Assembly (NCBI GenBank): GCA_046295655.1
Contig: JBKBMT010000043.1
Coordinates: 1-23,969, forward strand
Direction: 5' to 3'
Source of the DNA: JBKBMT01 sp046295655
Lineage (GTDB): Bacteria; Pseudomonadota; Alphaproteobacteria; Rhodobacterales; Rhodobacteraceae
DNA length: 23,969 nt
Every line of letters begins with the position of its first letter. Positions within the stretch are counted from its first letter, which is position 1. A program made the position numbers and the translations under genes. Positions 16,603-23,969 of this stretch are shown piece by piece. The notes below the pieces were generated by a model that was not told the origin of the DNA, searched no databases, and saw only the letters and a program-made list of their open reading frames with translations.

Positions 16603-17913
16603 ATGGCGATCCGACATCTGAAATCCGGCAAGCCCGAGGCCGCCCGCGCCGAGGACGACGCCAAGGTGCGCGCCACGGTCGAGGCGATCCTGCACGACAT
16701 CGAGGCCCGCGGCGATACCGCCGTGCGCGACCTGGCCCAGAGATTCGACGGCTATGCGCCCCCAAGCTTCCGCCTGACGCCGTCCGAGATCGAGGCGGCG
16801 ATGCAGAAAGTCGCGCCGCGCGACATGGAGGACATCCGCTTCGCCCAGGCGCAGATCCGCCGCTTCGCCGAGGCACAGCGCGCCTCTATGACCGACATCG
16901 AGGTGGAAACCCTGCCCGGCGTGATCCTCGGCCATCGCAACATCCCCGTGCAGTCGGTCGGCTGCTACGTGCCGGGCGGCAAGTTCCCGATGGTTGCCAG
17001 CGCCCACATGTCGGTGCTGACCGCGACCGTGGCCGGCGTGCCGCGGATCGTCGCCTCGGCCCCGCCGGTCGGCGGTGCGCCGCATCCGGCCATCGTCGCG
17101 GCCATGCACATGGGCGGCGCGCACGAGATCTATGTGCTGGGCGGGATCCAGGCCGTCGGCGCCATGGCGCTCGGGACCGAGACCATCGCGCCGGTCCACA
17201 TGCTGGTCGGCCCGGGGAATGCCTTCGTGGCCGAGGCCAAGCGCCAGCTCTACGGCCGCGTCGGGATCGACCTGTTCGCCGGGCCGACCGAGACCATGGT
17301 GATCGCCGACGACACGGTGGATGCCGAACTGGTTGCGACCGACCTTCTGGGCCAGGCCGAACACGGCTACAACAGCCCCGCCTGCCTGATCACCATTTCC
17401 CGCAGGCTGGCCGAGGGCACCCTGGCCGAGGTGGACCGCCTGCTTGCGATCCTGCCCACGGCCGAAACCGCCGCCGTCAGCTGGCGCGACTACGGCGAGG
17501 TGATCCTCTGCGACACGCACGAGGAGATGCTGCAGCTCGCCAACGACATGGCCTATGAACATGTCCAGGTCATGACCGACCGCGACGACTGGTATCTGGA
17601 GCACATGCACAGCTACGGCGCGCTGTTCCTCGGACCCCGCACCAATGTGGCCAACGGCGACAAGGTGATCGGGACCAACCACACTCTGCCGACCCGCCGT
17701 GCCGGCCGCTACACCGGCGGGCTGTGGGTGGGCAAGTTCCTCAAGACCCACAGCTACCAGCGGATCACCACCGACGCCGCGGCGGCGACGATGGGGGAAT
17801 ACGGCAGCCGCCTGTGCATGCTCGAAGGCTTCGTCGGCCATGCCGAACAGTGCAACATCCGCGTCCGCCGCTACGGCGGGCGCAACGTGCCCTACGGCGT
17901 GGCCGCAGAATGA
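16603..17913 (+). CDS. Histidinol dehydrogenase family protein, HpsN-like
   Basis: This 436-residue zinc/NAD enzyme is of the histidinol dehydrogenase family. Zinc ligands are present as Gln251 and His254 (LLGQAEHG), Asp353 (ANGDKVIGTNH) and His413 (GFVGHAEQ). Catalytic Glu319-His320 (MAYEHVQV) are also present. True HisD has AGPSE; this has AGPTE, and VETLPGVILGHRNIPVQSVG with RYTGGLWVGKFLKT recall HpsN, the sulfopropanediol dehydrogenase that oxidises an alcohol to an acid in two steps. No histidine-biosynthesis genes are nearby, so a catabolic alcohol-to-carboxylate oxidation is likely. The substrate need not be a sulfonate. An AAGGG ribosome site precedes the ATG, and the stop overlaps the next start (ATGA). 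Confidence 0.92.
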   Translation: MAIRHLKSGKPEAARAEDDAKVRATVEAILHDIEARGDTAVRDLAQRFDGYAPPSFRLTPSEIEAAMQKVAPRDMEDIRFAQAQIRRFAEAQRASMTDIEVETLPGVILGHRNIPVQSVGCYVPGGKFPMVASAHMSVLTATVAGVPRIVASAPPVGGAPHPAIVAAMHMGGAHEIYVLGGIQAVGAMALGTETIAPVHMLVGPGNAFVAEAKRQLYGRVGIDLFAGPTETMVIADDTVDAELVATDLLGQAEHGYNSPACLITISRRLAEGTLAEVDRLLAILPTAETAAVSWRDYGEVILCDTHEEMLQLANDMAYEHVQVMTDRDDWYLEHMHSYGALFLGPRTNVANGDKVIGTNHTLPTRRAGRYTGGLWVGKFLKTHSYQRITTDAAAATMGEYGSRLCMLEGFVGHAEQCNIRVRRYGGRNVPYGVAAE

Positions 17914-18677
17914 CCGCCCTCCCCCGAACGCCCTCGTTCCGCCTCGACGGGCGCCGCGCGCTGGTCACCGGTGCCTCGTCGGGGATCGGGCTTGCGGCGG
18001 CGGCGGCCCTGGCCGGGGCCGGGGCCGAGGTGGTTCTGGTGGCCCGGCGGCAGGCCGAGCTGGAGACCGCGGCGCAGGCGATCCGTCAGGGTGGCGGGCG
18101 GGCCGGGGCGCGGGCGCTCGACATCACCGATCTCGATGCGACAGCCGCCCTGGTGGCCGCGGAAGGTCCGTTCGACGTGCTGGTGAATGCCGCCGGCCTT
18201 GCCCGCCACGCCCCGGCGCTGGACACCGACCCGGCCGACTATGACGCGGTGATGGACCTGAACCTGCGCGCCGCCCTGTTCATGACCCGCAACGTCGCCC
18301 GCGGCCTGATCGCGGCCGGGCGCCCGGGCAGTCTCATCAACATTTCCAGCCAGATGGGCCATGTCGGCGGCCCGGAGCGCGCGGTCTACTGCGCCTCGAA
18401 ACATGCGCTGGAAGGGATGACGAAGGCCATGGCGCTGGAATGGGGCCGGCACGGGATCCGGGTCAACACGCTCTGCCCCACCTTCATCCGCACGCCGCTG
18501 GCCGAACAGACCCTGCGCGACCCCGACCGCCGCGCCTGGGTCCTGTCGAAGATCGCGCTCGGCCGGCTGGGCGAGGTCGAGGACATCATGGGCCCCGTGG
18601 TCTTCCTTGCCTCGGATGCCTCGGCGCTGGTGACCGGCACCCATCTGCTGGTGGACGGAGGCTGGACCGCGGCATGA
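17910..18677 (+). CDS. Short-chain dehydrogenase/reductase (classical SDR)
   Basis: This protein has 255 residues, with the cofactor motif TGASSGIG (20-27), NAAG (93-96), a catalytic Ser near 146-147 (NISSQMG), Tyr160 and Lys164 (YCASK). It ends with LLVDGGWTAA, the usual C-terminus of sugar or polyol type members. Arg46-Arg47 after the second strand hint at NADP(H) rather than NAD. The gene is coupled to its neighbours by 4-bp overlaps on both sides. It most likely oxidises or reduces a hydroxyl of the imported solute or of the product of the HpsN-like enzyme. The substrate is unknown. Confidence 0.94.
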   Translation: MTALPRTPSFRLDGRRALVTGASSGIGLAAAAALAGAGAEVVLVARRQAELETAAQAIRQGGGRAGARALDITDLDATAALVAAEGPFDVLVNAAGLARHAPALDTDPADYDAVMDLNLRAALFMTRNVARGLIAAGRPGSLINISSQMGHVGGPERAVYCASKHALEGMTKAMALEWGRHGIRVNTLCPTFIRTPLAEQTLRDPDRRAWVLSKIALGRLGEVEDIMGPVVFLASDASALVTGTHLLVDGGWTAA

Positions 18678-19699
18678 GCGACGCGCCCGCCAAGGTGACT
18701 GCCGCCGACGTGGCCCGCCTGGCCGGTGTGTCGCAATCGGCGGTCAGCCGGGTGTTCACCCCCGGCGCCTCGGCCTCGAAGCGCACCGCGGCCAAGGTCC
18801 GCGCGGCCGCCGAGATGCTGGGCTATCGCCCCGATCCGCTGGCGCGCGCCATGATCACCGGGCGGACCCGGATCATCGGCCTTGTGGTCGGCTATCTGGA
18901 AAACCAGTTCTATCCTGTCGCGCTGGAACATCTCAGCCGGACGTTGCAGGACCGCGGCTATCACATCCTGATCTTCCTGGCGGGCAACGATTCCGACCGG
19001 GTCGCCGACGTGGTGCAGGATCTGATCGCCTATCGGGTGGACGGGATCATCACCGCCTCGGTCGGAATATCGAACGACCTGACCGCCCGGCTGACGGCGC
19101 TCAAAATCCCGGTGGTGCTGTTCAACCGTGGCCAGGACGATCCGCGCCTGTCCGAGGTCACATCGGACAATCTGGCCGGCGCCGGGAAGGTGGCGGAATT
19201 CCTGATCGCCGGCGGTCATCGCCGGATCGCGCATATCATGGGCTGGCAGGGATCCTCGACCGGGCGCGACCGGGCGCAGGGGTTCCGCGCCGCCATGGCG
19301 GCGGCCGGGATGGAACCCGTGGCCATGGTTGACGGCGGCTATTCGCGCGAACAGGCCTCGGCCCTGACCCGGGCCATCATGGACGCGCCCGACCCGCCCG
19401 ACGCGATCTTCGTCGGCAACGATCACATGGCCTTCGCCGTGATGGACACCCTGCGGCACGAGCTGGGCCTGCGTGTGCCGGACGATGTCTCGGTCGTGGG
19501 CTACGACGACGTGCCGATGGCCGCCTGGCCGGCCTATGACCTGACCACCCTGCGCCAGCCGGTGAACCGGATGGTCGAGGCCACGGTCGAGATGATCCTT
19601 GCCCGGATCGACGGCGAGGACGAACCGCGGAAGCTCCGCATCCCCGGGCCGCTGATCCCGCGCGGCTCGGCCCGCAAACCTCAAGGATGGACATCGTGA
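18674..19699 (+). CDS. LacI family transcriptional regulator
   Basis: A 341-residue regulator. Residues 8-30 form the helix-turn-helix (VTAADVARLAGVSQSAVSRVF). The hinge helix is near DPLARAM (54-60), and a periplasmic-binding-type sensor domain follows (TRIIGLVVGYLENQFY to PDDVSVVGYDDVPMAAWPAYDLTTLRQP). In most relatives the hinge ends ARSL, its Leu intercalating at the operator centre; here it is Met60. It sits inside the operon, overlapping its neighbours, so it should regulate its own synthesis. The LacI-type palindrome at 12111-12134 is the only good site seen. Confidence 0.95.
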   Translation: MSDAPAKVTAADVARLAGVSQSAVSRVFTPGASASKRTAAKVRAAAEMLGYRPDPLARAMITGRTRIIGLVVGYLENQFYPVALEHLSRTLQDRGYHILIFLAGNDSDRVADVVQDLIAYRVDGIITASVGISNDLTARLTALKIPVVLFNRGQDDPRLSEVTSDNLAGAGKVAEFLIAGGHRRIAHIMGWQGSSTGRDRAQGFRAAMAAAGMEPVAMVDGGYSREQASALTRAIMDAPDPPDAIFVGNDHMAFAVMDTLRHELGLRVPDDVSVVGYDDVPMAAWPAYDLTTLRQPVNRMVEATVEMILARIDGEDEPRKLRIPGPLIPRGSARKPQGWTS

Positions 19700-20703
19700 A
19701 AGGCTTCGACACCCGCTGGACCGACCTGCCGGACTTCATCATCGGCATCACCAAGGAGATATGGGAGGATCGCGGCGTCGCAACGCTGACCCACCGCTAC
19801 GGCGCACAGATCCCGGTGCGCTCGCCCGCCTCGGTCGTGGTGGGCAACCAGGGCGTGATCGCCGCCACCATGGCGACCCTTGCCGAGTTTCCCGACCGCA
19901 CGCTTCTGGGCGAGGACGTGATCTGGTCCGGCGACCCCGACTCGGGCAAGGGAATGCTGTCCTCGCACCGGCTGATCTCGACCGCGACGCACAGCGCACC
20001 GGGGGTCTATGGTGCACCGACCGGCAAGCGGCTGCGGTATCGCATCATCGCCGACTGCCACGCGATCGACGACCATATCGACGACGAATGGCTGGTGCGC
20101 GACCAGGGCGCCATCGTCCGGCAGCTGGGCATCGAGCCGCGGGATTTCGCCCGCGACCTGATCTTCCGCGAGGGCGGGCCGGAACGCTGCGTCAGGCCGC
20201 TGACACCGGACACCGATGTGCCCGGTCCCTACAAGGGCCGGGGCAACGACAACGAATGGGGCGCCCGGCTGGCCGACACGCTGGGGCGCATCATGCGGGC
20301 CGATTTCACCGCGATCCCGCAGGTCTATGACCGTGCCGCGAACCTGCACTATCCCGGCGGGCAGGACGGGCTGTCGCATGGCGATGCCGACCGGTTCTGG
20401 ATGGGGCTGCGCGCCGCCTTCCCCTCGGCCGAATTCACGATCCATCACGTGATCGGCCGGGACGACCCCGGCATGCCGCCCCGGGCCGCGGTCCGCTGGA
20501 GCCTGTGGGGCCGGCACGAGGGCTGGGGCGCCTTCGGCACCCCGACCCGCGCGCAGGTCTATGTCCTGGGCATGACCCATGCCGAGTTCGGGCCCTGGGG
20601 CGGGGTGGACGGCCGCCACGGCTGGGGCCTGCGGCGCGAATGGACGCTTTACGACGAAACCGCCATCTGGAAGCAGATCCTGCTTCAGACCGGCGATCTG
20701 TGA
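19696..20703 (+). CDS. SnoaL-like (NTF2-fold) two-domain protein
   Basis: I favour the GTG at 19696, which has AAGGA 8 bp upstream and overlaps the LacI stop as GTGA, giving 335 residues. The ATG at 19687 would give 338. The chain seems to contain two NTF2/SnoaL-like domains, about 10-150 and 185-330. Pieces include LLGEDVIWSGDPDSGKGMLSSHR followed by GKRLRYRIIADCHAIDD, then TAIPQVYDRAANLHYPGGQ and a closing REWTLYDETAIWKQIL. The fold hosts cyclases, isomerases and hydratases but also non-enzymes. It is distantly similar in layout to the divergent gene at 10965-12056. Presence inside a catabolic operon suggests a role in the pathway, reaction unknown. Confidence 0.82.
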   Translation: MKGFDTRWTDLPDFIIGITKEIWEDRGVATLTHRYGAQIPVRSPASVVVGNQGVIAATMATLAEFPDRTLLGEDVIWSGDPDSGKGMLSSHRLISTATHSAPGVYGAPTGKRLRYRIIADCHAIDDHIDDEWLVRDQGAIVRQLGIEPRDFARDLIFREGGPERCVRPLTPDTDVPGPYKGRGNDNEWGARLADTLGRIMRADFTAIPQVYDRAANLHYPGGQDGLSHGDADRFWMGLRAAFPSAEFTIHHVIGRDDPGMPPRAAVRWSLWGRHEGWGAFGTPTRAQVYVLGMTHAEFGPWGGVDGRHGWGLRREWTLYDETAIWKQILLQTGDL

Positions 20704-20723
20704 CCCCCGGAAAGGACCCGATC

Positions 20724-21689
20724 ATGACCCCGCAGGAGATGGAGCGGAACATCGTCCGCTACGGAGACCTGAAACCCTGCAAGACCGCCTTCATCGACGC
20801 CCATACCCCGGGCTCGGACCAGAAGGAGAATTTCACCATCATCGGCGGCGGGGTGTCCGAAAGCCCCGACCAGCATGTGCATATCCGCGAGACGCCGGGC
20901 TTCAACATCGGAGCCGCCGGCCAGCCGCCCAAGTGCCGCAACAGCCTGCATTCGCACCGCACCGCCGAGGTCTTCTTCGTCCTCAAGGGCCGGTGGCGGT
21001 TCTTCTGGGGCCGCCGGGGCACCGCGGGCGAGGTGGTGCTCGAGGAGGGCGACATCTTCAACATCCCCACCGGCATCTTCCGCGGGTTCGAGAACATCGG
21101 CACCGACTACGGGATGATCATGGCGATCCTCGGCGGCGACGACGCGGGCGGCGGGGTGATCTGGGCGCCGCAGGTGATCGAGGACGCCCGCGCCCACGGC
21201 CTGGTGCTGGGCGCGAACGGGCGGCTCTACGATAGCAAGAAGGGCGAAACCCTGCCCGAGGGCGTGGGCCCGATGCCGCTGCTGACCGAGGCGGAACTCG
21301 CGGCCTTTCCCGAGCCGACCGCGGCCGACGTGATCCCCAACCACGTCGCCCGCTACTGGGACCTGATGGCGCTGGCCGACCGCAAGCCGGCGCTGGTGAT
21401 CGGCGAGACCGGCATCCTGCGCGACCGGCCGGGCTTCGAGGTCGGTTTCCTGACCCGCGGTTCGGCGACCGAGGCGTTCCACAGCCACGACCGGCCGTCG
21501 GTCCTGATGCCGGTCAAGGGGCACTGGCGGCTGAAGTGGGACGGGGGCGAGGCTACCCTGAACCCCGGCGACACCTGCCTGGTGCCGGCGGATCTGCCCC
21601 ATGCCGCCGTCCCCTCGATGACCGGCGAGGCAAGCCTCTACCATGTCGTCGGCACCGGCGACCCGGCCGGCCCGACCTGGCGGCCCTGA
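20724..21689 (+). CDS. Bicupin domain protein
   Basis: This 321-residue protein has two cupin barrels and a GGAAAGGA ribosome site. The first barrel has LHSHRTAEVFFVLKG (His76, His78, Glu82), but the motif-2 His is replaced by Arg120 (IPTGIFRGFEN), so its metal site may be incomplete. The second has FHSHDRPSVLMPVKGHWRL and VPADLPHAAVPS, with two histidines at motif 1 and one at motif 2 but no Glu. Cupins of this layout include dioxygenases, isomerases and sugar-binding regulators. It has no signal peptide. It may be a metal-dependent pathway enzyme, but nothing identifies the substrate. Confidence 0.88.
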   Translation: MTPQEMERNIVRYGDLKPCKTAFIDAHTPGSDQKENFTIIGGGVSESPDQHVHIRETPGFNIGAAGQPPKCRNSLHSHRTAEVFFVLKGRWRFFWGRRGTAGEVVLEEGDIFNIPTGIFRGFENIGTDYGMIMAILGGDDAGGGVIWAPQVIEDARAHGLVLGANGRLYDSKKGETLPEGVGPMPLLTEAELAAFPEPTAADVIPNHVARYWDLMALADRKPALVIGETGILRDRPGFEVGFLTRGSATEAFHSHDRPSVLMPVKGHWRLKWDGGEATLNPGDTCLVPADLPHAAVPSMTGEASLYHVVGTGDPAGPTWRP

Positions 21690-21757
21690 ACGGCCGGAAA
21701 CCGCAACCCCCCGGCGGGCGCATGGACGCGCCCCCGGATTTCCCGCCGGAGACCCCG

Positions 21758-22879
21758 ATGCCGCTTCCCGCAACCCATGTCGGCAGCCTGCCGCGCCCGC
21801 AGAAGGTGGTCGATTTCCTGTTCGCCCGCGAACGGGGCGAGGACCACGACCCCGCCGCCTTCGACGCCTGCATGGCCGAGGCGGTGATGGAGAATGTCCG
21901 CCGCCAGAAGGAGGCGGGGATCGCCATCGTCTCGGACGGGGAATGTTCCAAGATCAGCTATGCAACCTATGTGAAGGACCGCTACACCGGCTTTTCGGGC
22001 GACAGCCCGCGCAACGCCCCGGCCGACCTGAAGCTCTATCCCTCGTTCCTCGACCGGCTGGCGCGGGCAGGCGGCACGCCGCAATATGCGCGGCCGATGT
22101 GCACCGGCCCCGTCGTCTCGAAGGGTCAGGGCGAATTGCAGAAGGACATCGCCAACCTGAAGGCCGCGATGGCGGCGCATGGGGTGAACCGCGGTTTCAT
22201 GAACGCCGCCTCGCCCGGGGTGATCGCGCTGTTTCTCCAGAACGCCCATTACCCGGACCGCGAGGCCTATCTCTGGGCCCTGGCCGAGGCGATGGCCGAC
22301 GAATACCGCACCATCGTCGAGGCCGGGCTGGACCTGCAGCTCGACTGCCCCGACCTCGCGCTCAGCCGCCACATGCTCTTCACCGACCTAAGCGACGACG
22401 ACTTCCTGAAGATCGCCGCCATGCATGTGGAGGCCCTGCGCCACGCCGTCGCGGGCCTGCCCGAGGACCGCATCCGGCTGCACATCTGCTGGGGCAATTA
22501 CGAAGGCCCGCATGTCTGCGACATCGACATGGCCAAGGTCTTTGCGCTGCTGATGTCGGTGCCCGCGCGCTACATCCTGTTCGAGACCGCGAACCCCCGC
22601 CACGGCCACGAATGGGAAGTGTTCCGCGACCGCGCGGCCGAAATCCCGGACGACAAGGTGCTTGTGCCGGGCGCGGTGGACACGACCACCAACTTCGTCG
22701 AACATCCCGATCTGGTGCGCCAGCGGCTGGAACGCTTCACCGCCATCGTCGGCAGCGACCGGGTGATCGCGGGCAGCGACTGCGGCTTCGGCACCTTCGC
22801 GGGCTTCGGCGCGGTGGATCCCGAAATCGCCTGGGCCAAGCTGGCGACGCTGGCCGAAGGCGCACGCCGCGTGCCATGA
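21758..22879 (+). CDS. MetE-like (Meth_synt_2) zinc-dependent thiol transferase family protein
   Basis: The start at 21758 (MPLPATHVGSLPRP) is preferred because GGAG lies 6 bp before it and the protein then begins as relatives do; an ATG at 21722 adds 12 residues. The 373 residues match only the C-terminal catalytic half of cobalamin-independent methionine synthase. Zinc ligands are intact: His242 and Cys244 (RLHICWGN), Glu276 (LFETANP) and Cys342 (GSDCGFGT). Stand-alone members of this size include epoxyalkane:coenzyme M transferase and methyl transferases using a thiol. The family suggests that a methyl group or an activated carbon is moved to a thiolate. It lies 68 bp after the cupin gene and overlaps the hydrolase gene by 4 bp. 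Genuine methionine synthesis is unlikely here. Confidence 0.88.
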   Translation: MPLPATHVGSLPRPQKVVDFLFARERGEDHDPAAFDACMAEAVMENVRRQKEAGIAIVSDGECSKISYATYVKDRYTGFSGDSPRNAPADLKLYPSFLDRLARAGGTPQYARPMCTGPVVSKGQGELQKDIANLKAAMAAHGVNRGFMNAASPGVIALFLQNAHYPDREAYLWALAEAMADEYRTIVEAGLDLQLDCPDLALSRHMLFTDLSDDDFLKIAAMHVEALRHAVAGLPEDRIRLHICWGNYEGPHVCDIDMAKVFALLMSVPARYILFETANPRHGHEWEVFRDRAAEIPDDKVLVPGAVDTTTNFVEHPDLVRQRLERFTAIVGSDRVIAGSDCGFGTFAGFGAVDPEIAWAKLATLAEGARRVP

Positions 22880-23568
22880 CCCCGGTCGTGCTTCTGCCGG
22901 GCATGATGTGCGATGCCCGGATGTGGGGCCCGGTCATGGGCGCCTTCTCCGGCCGGACGGTGCTGCACGGGGCGCTGACCGCCGCCGACACGATGGCCGG
23001 TCTCGCCGCCGGGGTTCTGGCGCTGGCGCCGCCCCGCTTTGCCCTCGCCGGGTTGTCGATGGGCGGGATCGTGGCGATGGAGATGCTGACGCAGGCCCCC
23101 GAACGGGTCGAGCGGCTGGCGCTGCTCGACACCAACCCGCGGGCCGAGACGGCCGAGGTGAAGGCCCGCCGCGCCCCGCAGATCGCCCGGGCGCTGTCCG
23201 GCGATCTGGCCGGGTTGATGCGCGACGAGATGAAACCGAACTACCTGGCGCAGACCCGGGACCGCGGCGCGATCCTCGATCTGTGCATGGCGATGGCGCT
23301 CGACCTCGGGCCGGCGGTGTTCGCCCGCCAGTCCGCCGCGCTGCGCGACCGGGCCGACCGGCAGGCGACGCTGGCGGCGTTCCGCGGCCCGGCCCTTGTC
23401 CTGATGGGCGAGGAGGACCGCCCCTGCCCCCGCGAGCGGCACGAGCTGATGCACCGGCTGATGCCGCAATCCCGTCTGGTGGTGATCCCCGGCGCGGGGC
23501 ATCTGCCGGTGCTGGAGAAACCCCGTGAAACCGCGGCCGAGCTGCGCCGCTGGCTGGAGATGCCATGA
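22876..23568 (+). CDS. Alpha/beta hydrolase
   Basis: A compact 230-residue alpha/beta hydrolase, cytoplasmic by sequence. Ser61 in the nucleophile elbow GLSMGG, Asp181 (GEEDRPCP) and His209 (GAGHLPVLEKP) make a complete triad. VVLLPGMMCDARMW supplies the oxyanion loop near residues 4-17. The start overlaps the MetE-like gene (ATGA), and the stop overlaps the RraA-like gene in the same way. Its likely role is hydrolysis of an ester, lactone or carbon-carbon bond in the pathway. The family is too broad to say which. Confidence 0.93.
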   Translation: MTPVVLLPGMMCDARMWGPVMGAFSGRTVLHGALTAADTMAGLAAGVLALAPPRFALAGLSMGGIVAMEMLTQAPERVERLALLDTNPRAETAEVKARRAPQIARALSGDLAGLMRDEMKPNYLAQTRDRGAILDLCMAMALDLGPAVFARQSAALRDRADRQATLAAFRGPALVLMGEEDRPCPRERHELMHRLMPQSRLVVIPGAGHLPVLEKPRETAAELRRWLEMP

Positions 23569-23969
23569 CCCCCGGACTTCACGCCCTGCTGCGGTCGGTC
23601 GACACGCCCACCGTCTGCAACGCCATCGAGGTGGCCGAGGGCCGCCGCGGGTTTCGCGGCTTCACCCGCGGCACGCCGGTCGCCACCGATCCCGCGGGCA
23701 TCGTCGTCGGCCATGCGGTCACCGCGACCATCGCCGGCAACGCCCCGCCTTCCGATCCGCCCGCGGCGGTGCGGGCGCGGCGCATGGCCTATTACCGCGC
23801 GATGCACGATGCGCCAAAGCCCTCGGTCGCGGTGATCGAGGACGCCGACTGGCCCGACTGCACCGGCGCCTTCTGGGGCGAGATCAACGCCACGGTGCAC
23901 AAGGGGTTCGGCATGGCCGGCGTGCTGACGAACGGCGTCGTGCGCGATCTGGGCGACCTCCCGGACGGA
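23565..23969 (+). CDS. RraA-like family protein (HMG aldolase/decarboxylase fold), 3'-truncated by the window
   Basis: The gene starts in the ATGA overlap with the hydrolase gene, and its frame stays open to the window edge, giving 135 residues. The sequence TPTVCNAIEVAE near the start, then GAFWGEINATVHKGFGMAGV and LTNGVVRDL, are marks of the RraA/HMG-CHA aldolase fold. Arg127 and Asp128 correspond to the pair used by class II pyruvate aldolases and oxaloacetate decarboxylases of this family. In a catabolic operon an aldolase or decarboxylase is more likely than the RNase E-inhibitor role of E. coli RraA. The C-terminal part is missing, so activity cannot be judged. Confidence 0.85.
   Translation, partial: MTPGLHALLRSVDTPTVCNAIEVAEGRRGFRGFTRGTPVATDPAGIVVGHAVTATIAGNAPPSDPPAAVRARRMAYYRAMHDAPKPSVAVIEDADWPDCTGAFWGEINATVHKGFGMAGVLTNGVVRDLGDLPDG

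Noticed and set aside
15460..17841. A 793-codon minus-strand open frame
   Set aside because: Antisense to the CUT1 ATPase and the HpsN-like gene; low-complexity composition and no motif.
16603..17913. Biosynthetic hisD
   Set aside because: Sequence features lean to HpsN, there are no other his genes, and the gene lies inside a catabolic operon.
23565..23969. RNase E inhibitor RraA
   Set aside because: Operon context and the Arg-Asp pair fit the aldolase/decarboxylase branch of the fold better; the name RraA is only a family label here.

Overview
The window is high-GC, densely packed bacterial DNA. Gene content (TRAP and ABC solute importers, catabolic dehydrogenases, many 1-4 bp start/stop overlaps) and protein style suggest an alphaproteobacterium, most likely of the Rhodobacteraceae. 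This is an inference from style; no rRNA or other marker gene is present. All of it looks like accessory catabolic territory. I see no tRNA, rRNA, CRISPR array, insertion sequence or phage gene.

Layout. (1) 1-2533, plus strand: end of a TRAP transporter small permease, the TRAP large permease, and a glycerophosphodiester phosphodiesterase-family gene. (2) 2556-10148, minus strand, read right to left: a GntR/FCD regulator, then a polar-amino-acid-type ABC importer (binding protein, two permeases, ATPase), a BDH2-like short-chain dehydrogenase, a 3-hydroxyisobutyrate-dehydrogenase-family enzyme, an enolase-superfamily enzyme and a proline-racemase-superfamily enzyme. (3) 10149-10964: about 800 bp with no intact gene but with apparent remnants of a receiver domain and an amidohydrolase. 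(4) 10965-12056, minus: a two-domain SnoaL-like protein. (5) 12211 to the window end, plus: a CUT1 sugar-type ABC importer (binding protein, two permeases, ATPase), a histidinol-dehydrogenase-family (HpsN-like) enzyme, a short-chain dehydrogenase, a LacI regulator, a second SnoaL-like protein, a bicupin, a MetE-like zinc enzyme, an alpha/beta hydrolase and a truncated RraA-like gene.

How they fit together. Region 2 reads as one import-and-degrade operon. Two of its enzymes belong to superfamilies whose characterised members act on the alpha carbon of proline, hydroxyproline or their betaines. A third resembles animal BDH2, known as a 4-oxo-L-proline reductase. The binding protein lacks the Asp that normally holds the alpha-ammonium group of amino acids. 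An unusual proline-derived or N-blocked substrate is therefore a reasonable hypothesis. Three copies of the palindrome TGTCGACA, one before the binding-protein gene and two before the GntR gene, are likely operators.

Region 5 is a second uptake-and-catabolism operon with an unfamiliar enzyme set and unknown substrate. A LacI-type palindrome (TTGCATACGTTTGCAA) in the divergent promoter region would let the encoded LacI protein control both this operon and the divergent SnoaL gene. Each binding-protein gene is followed by a strong GC-rich hairpin before its first permease gene, a layout expected to favour excess binding protein.
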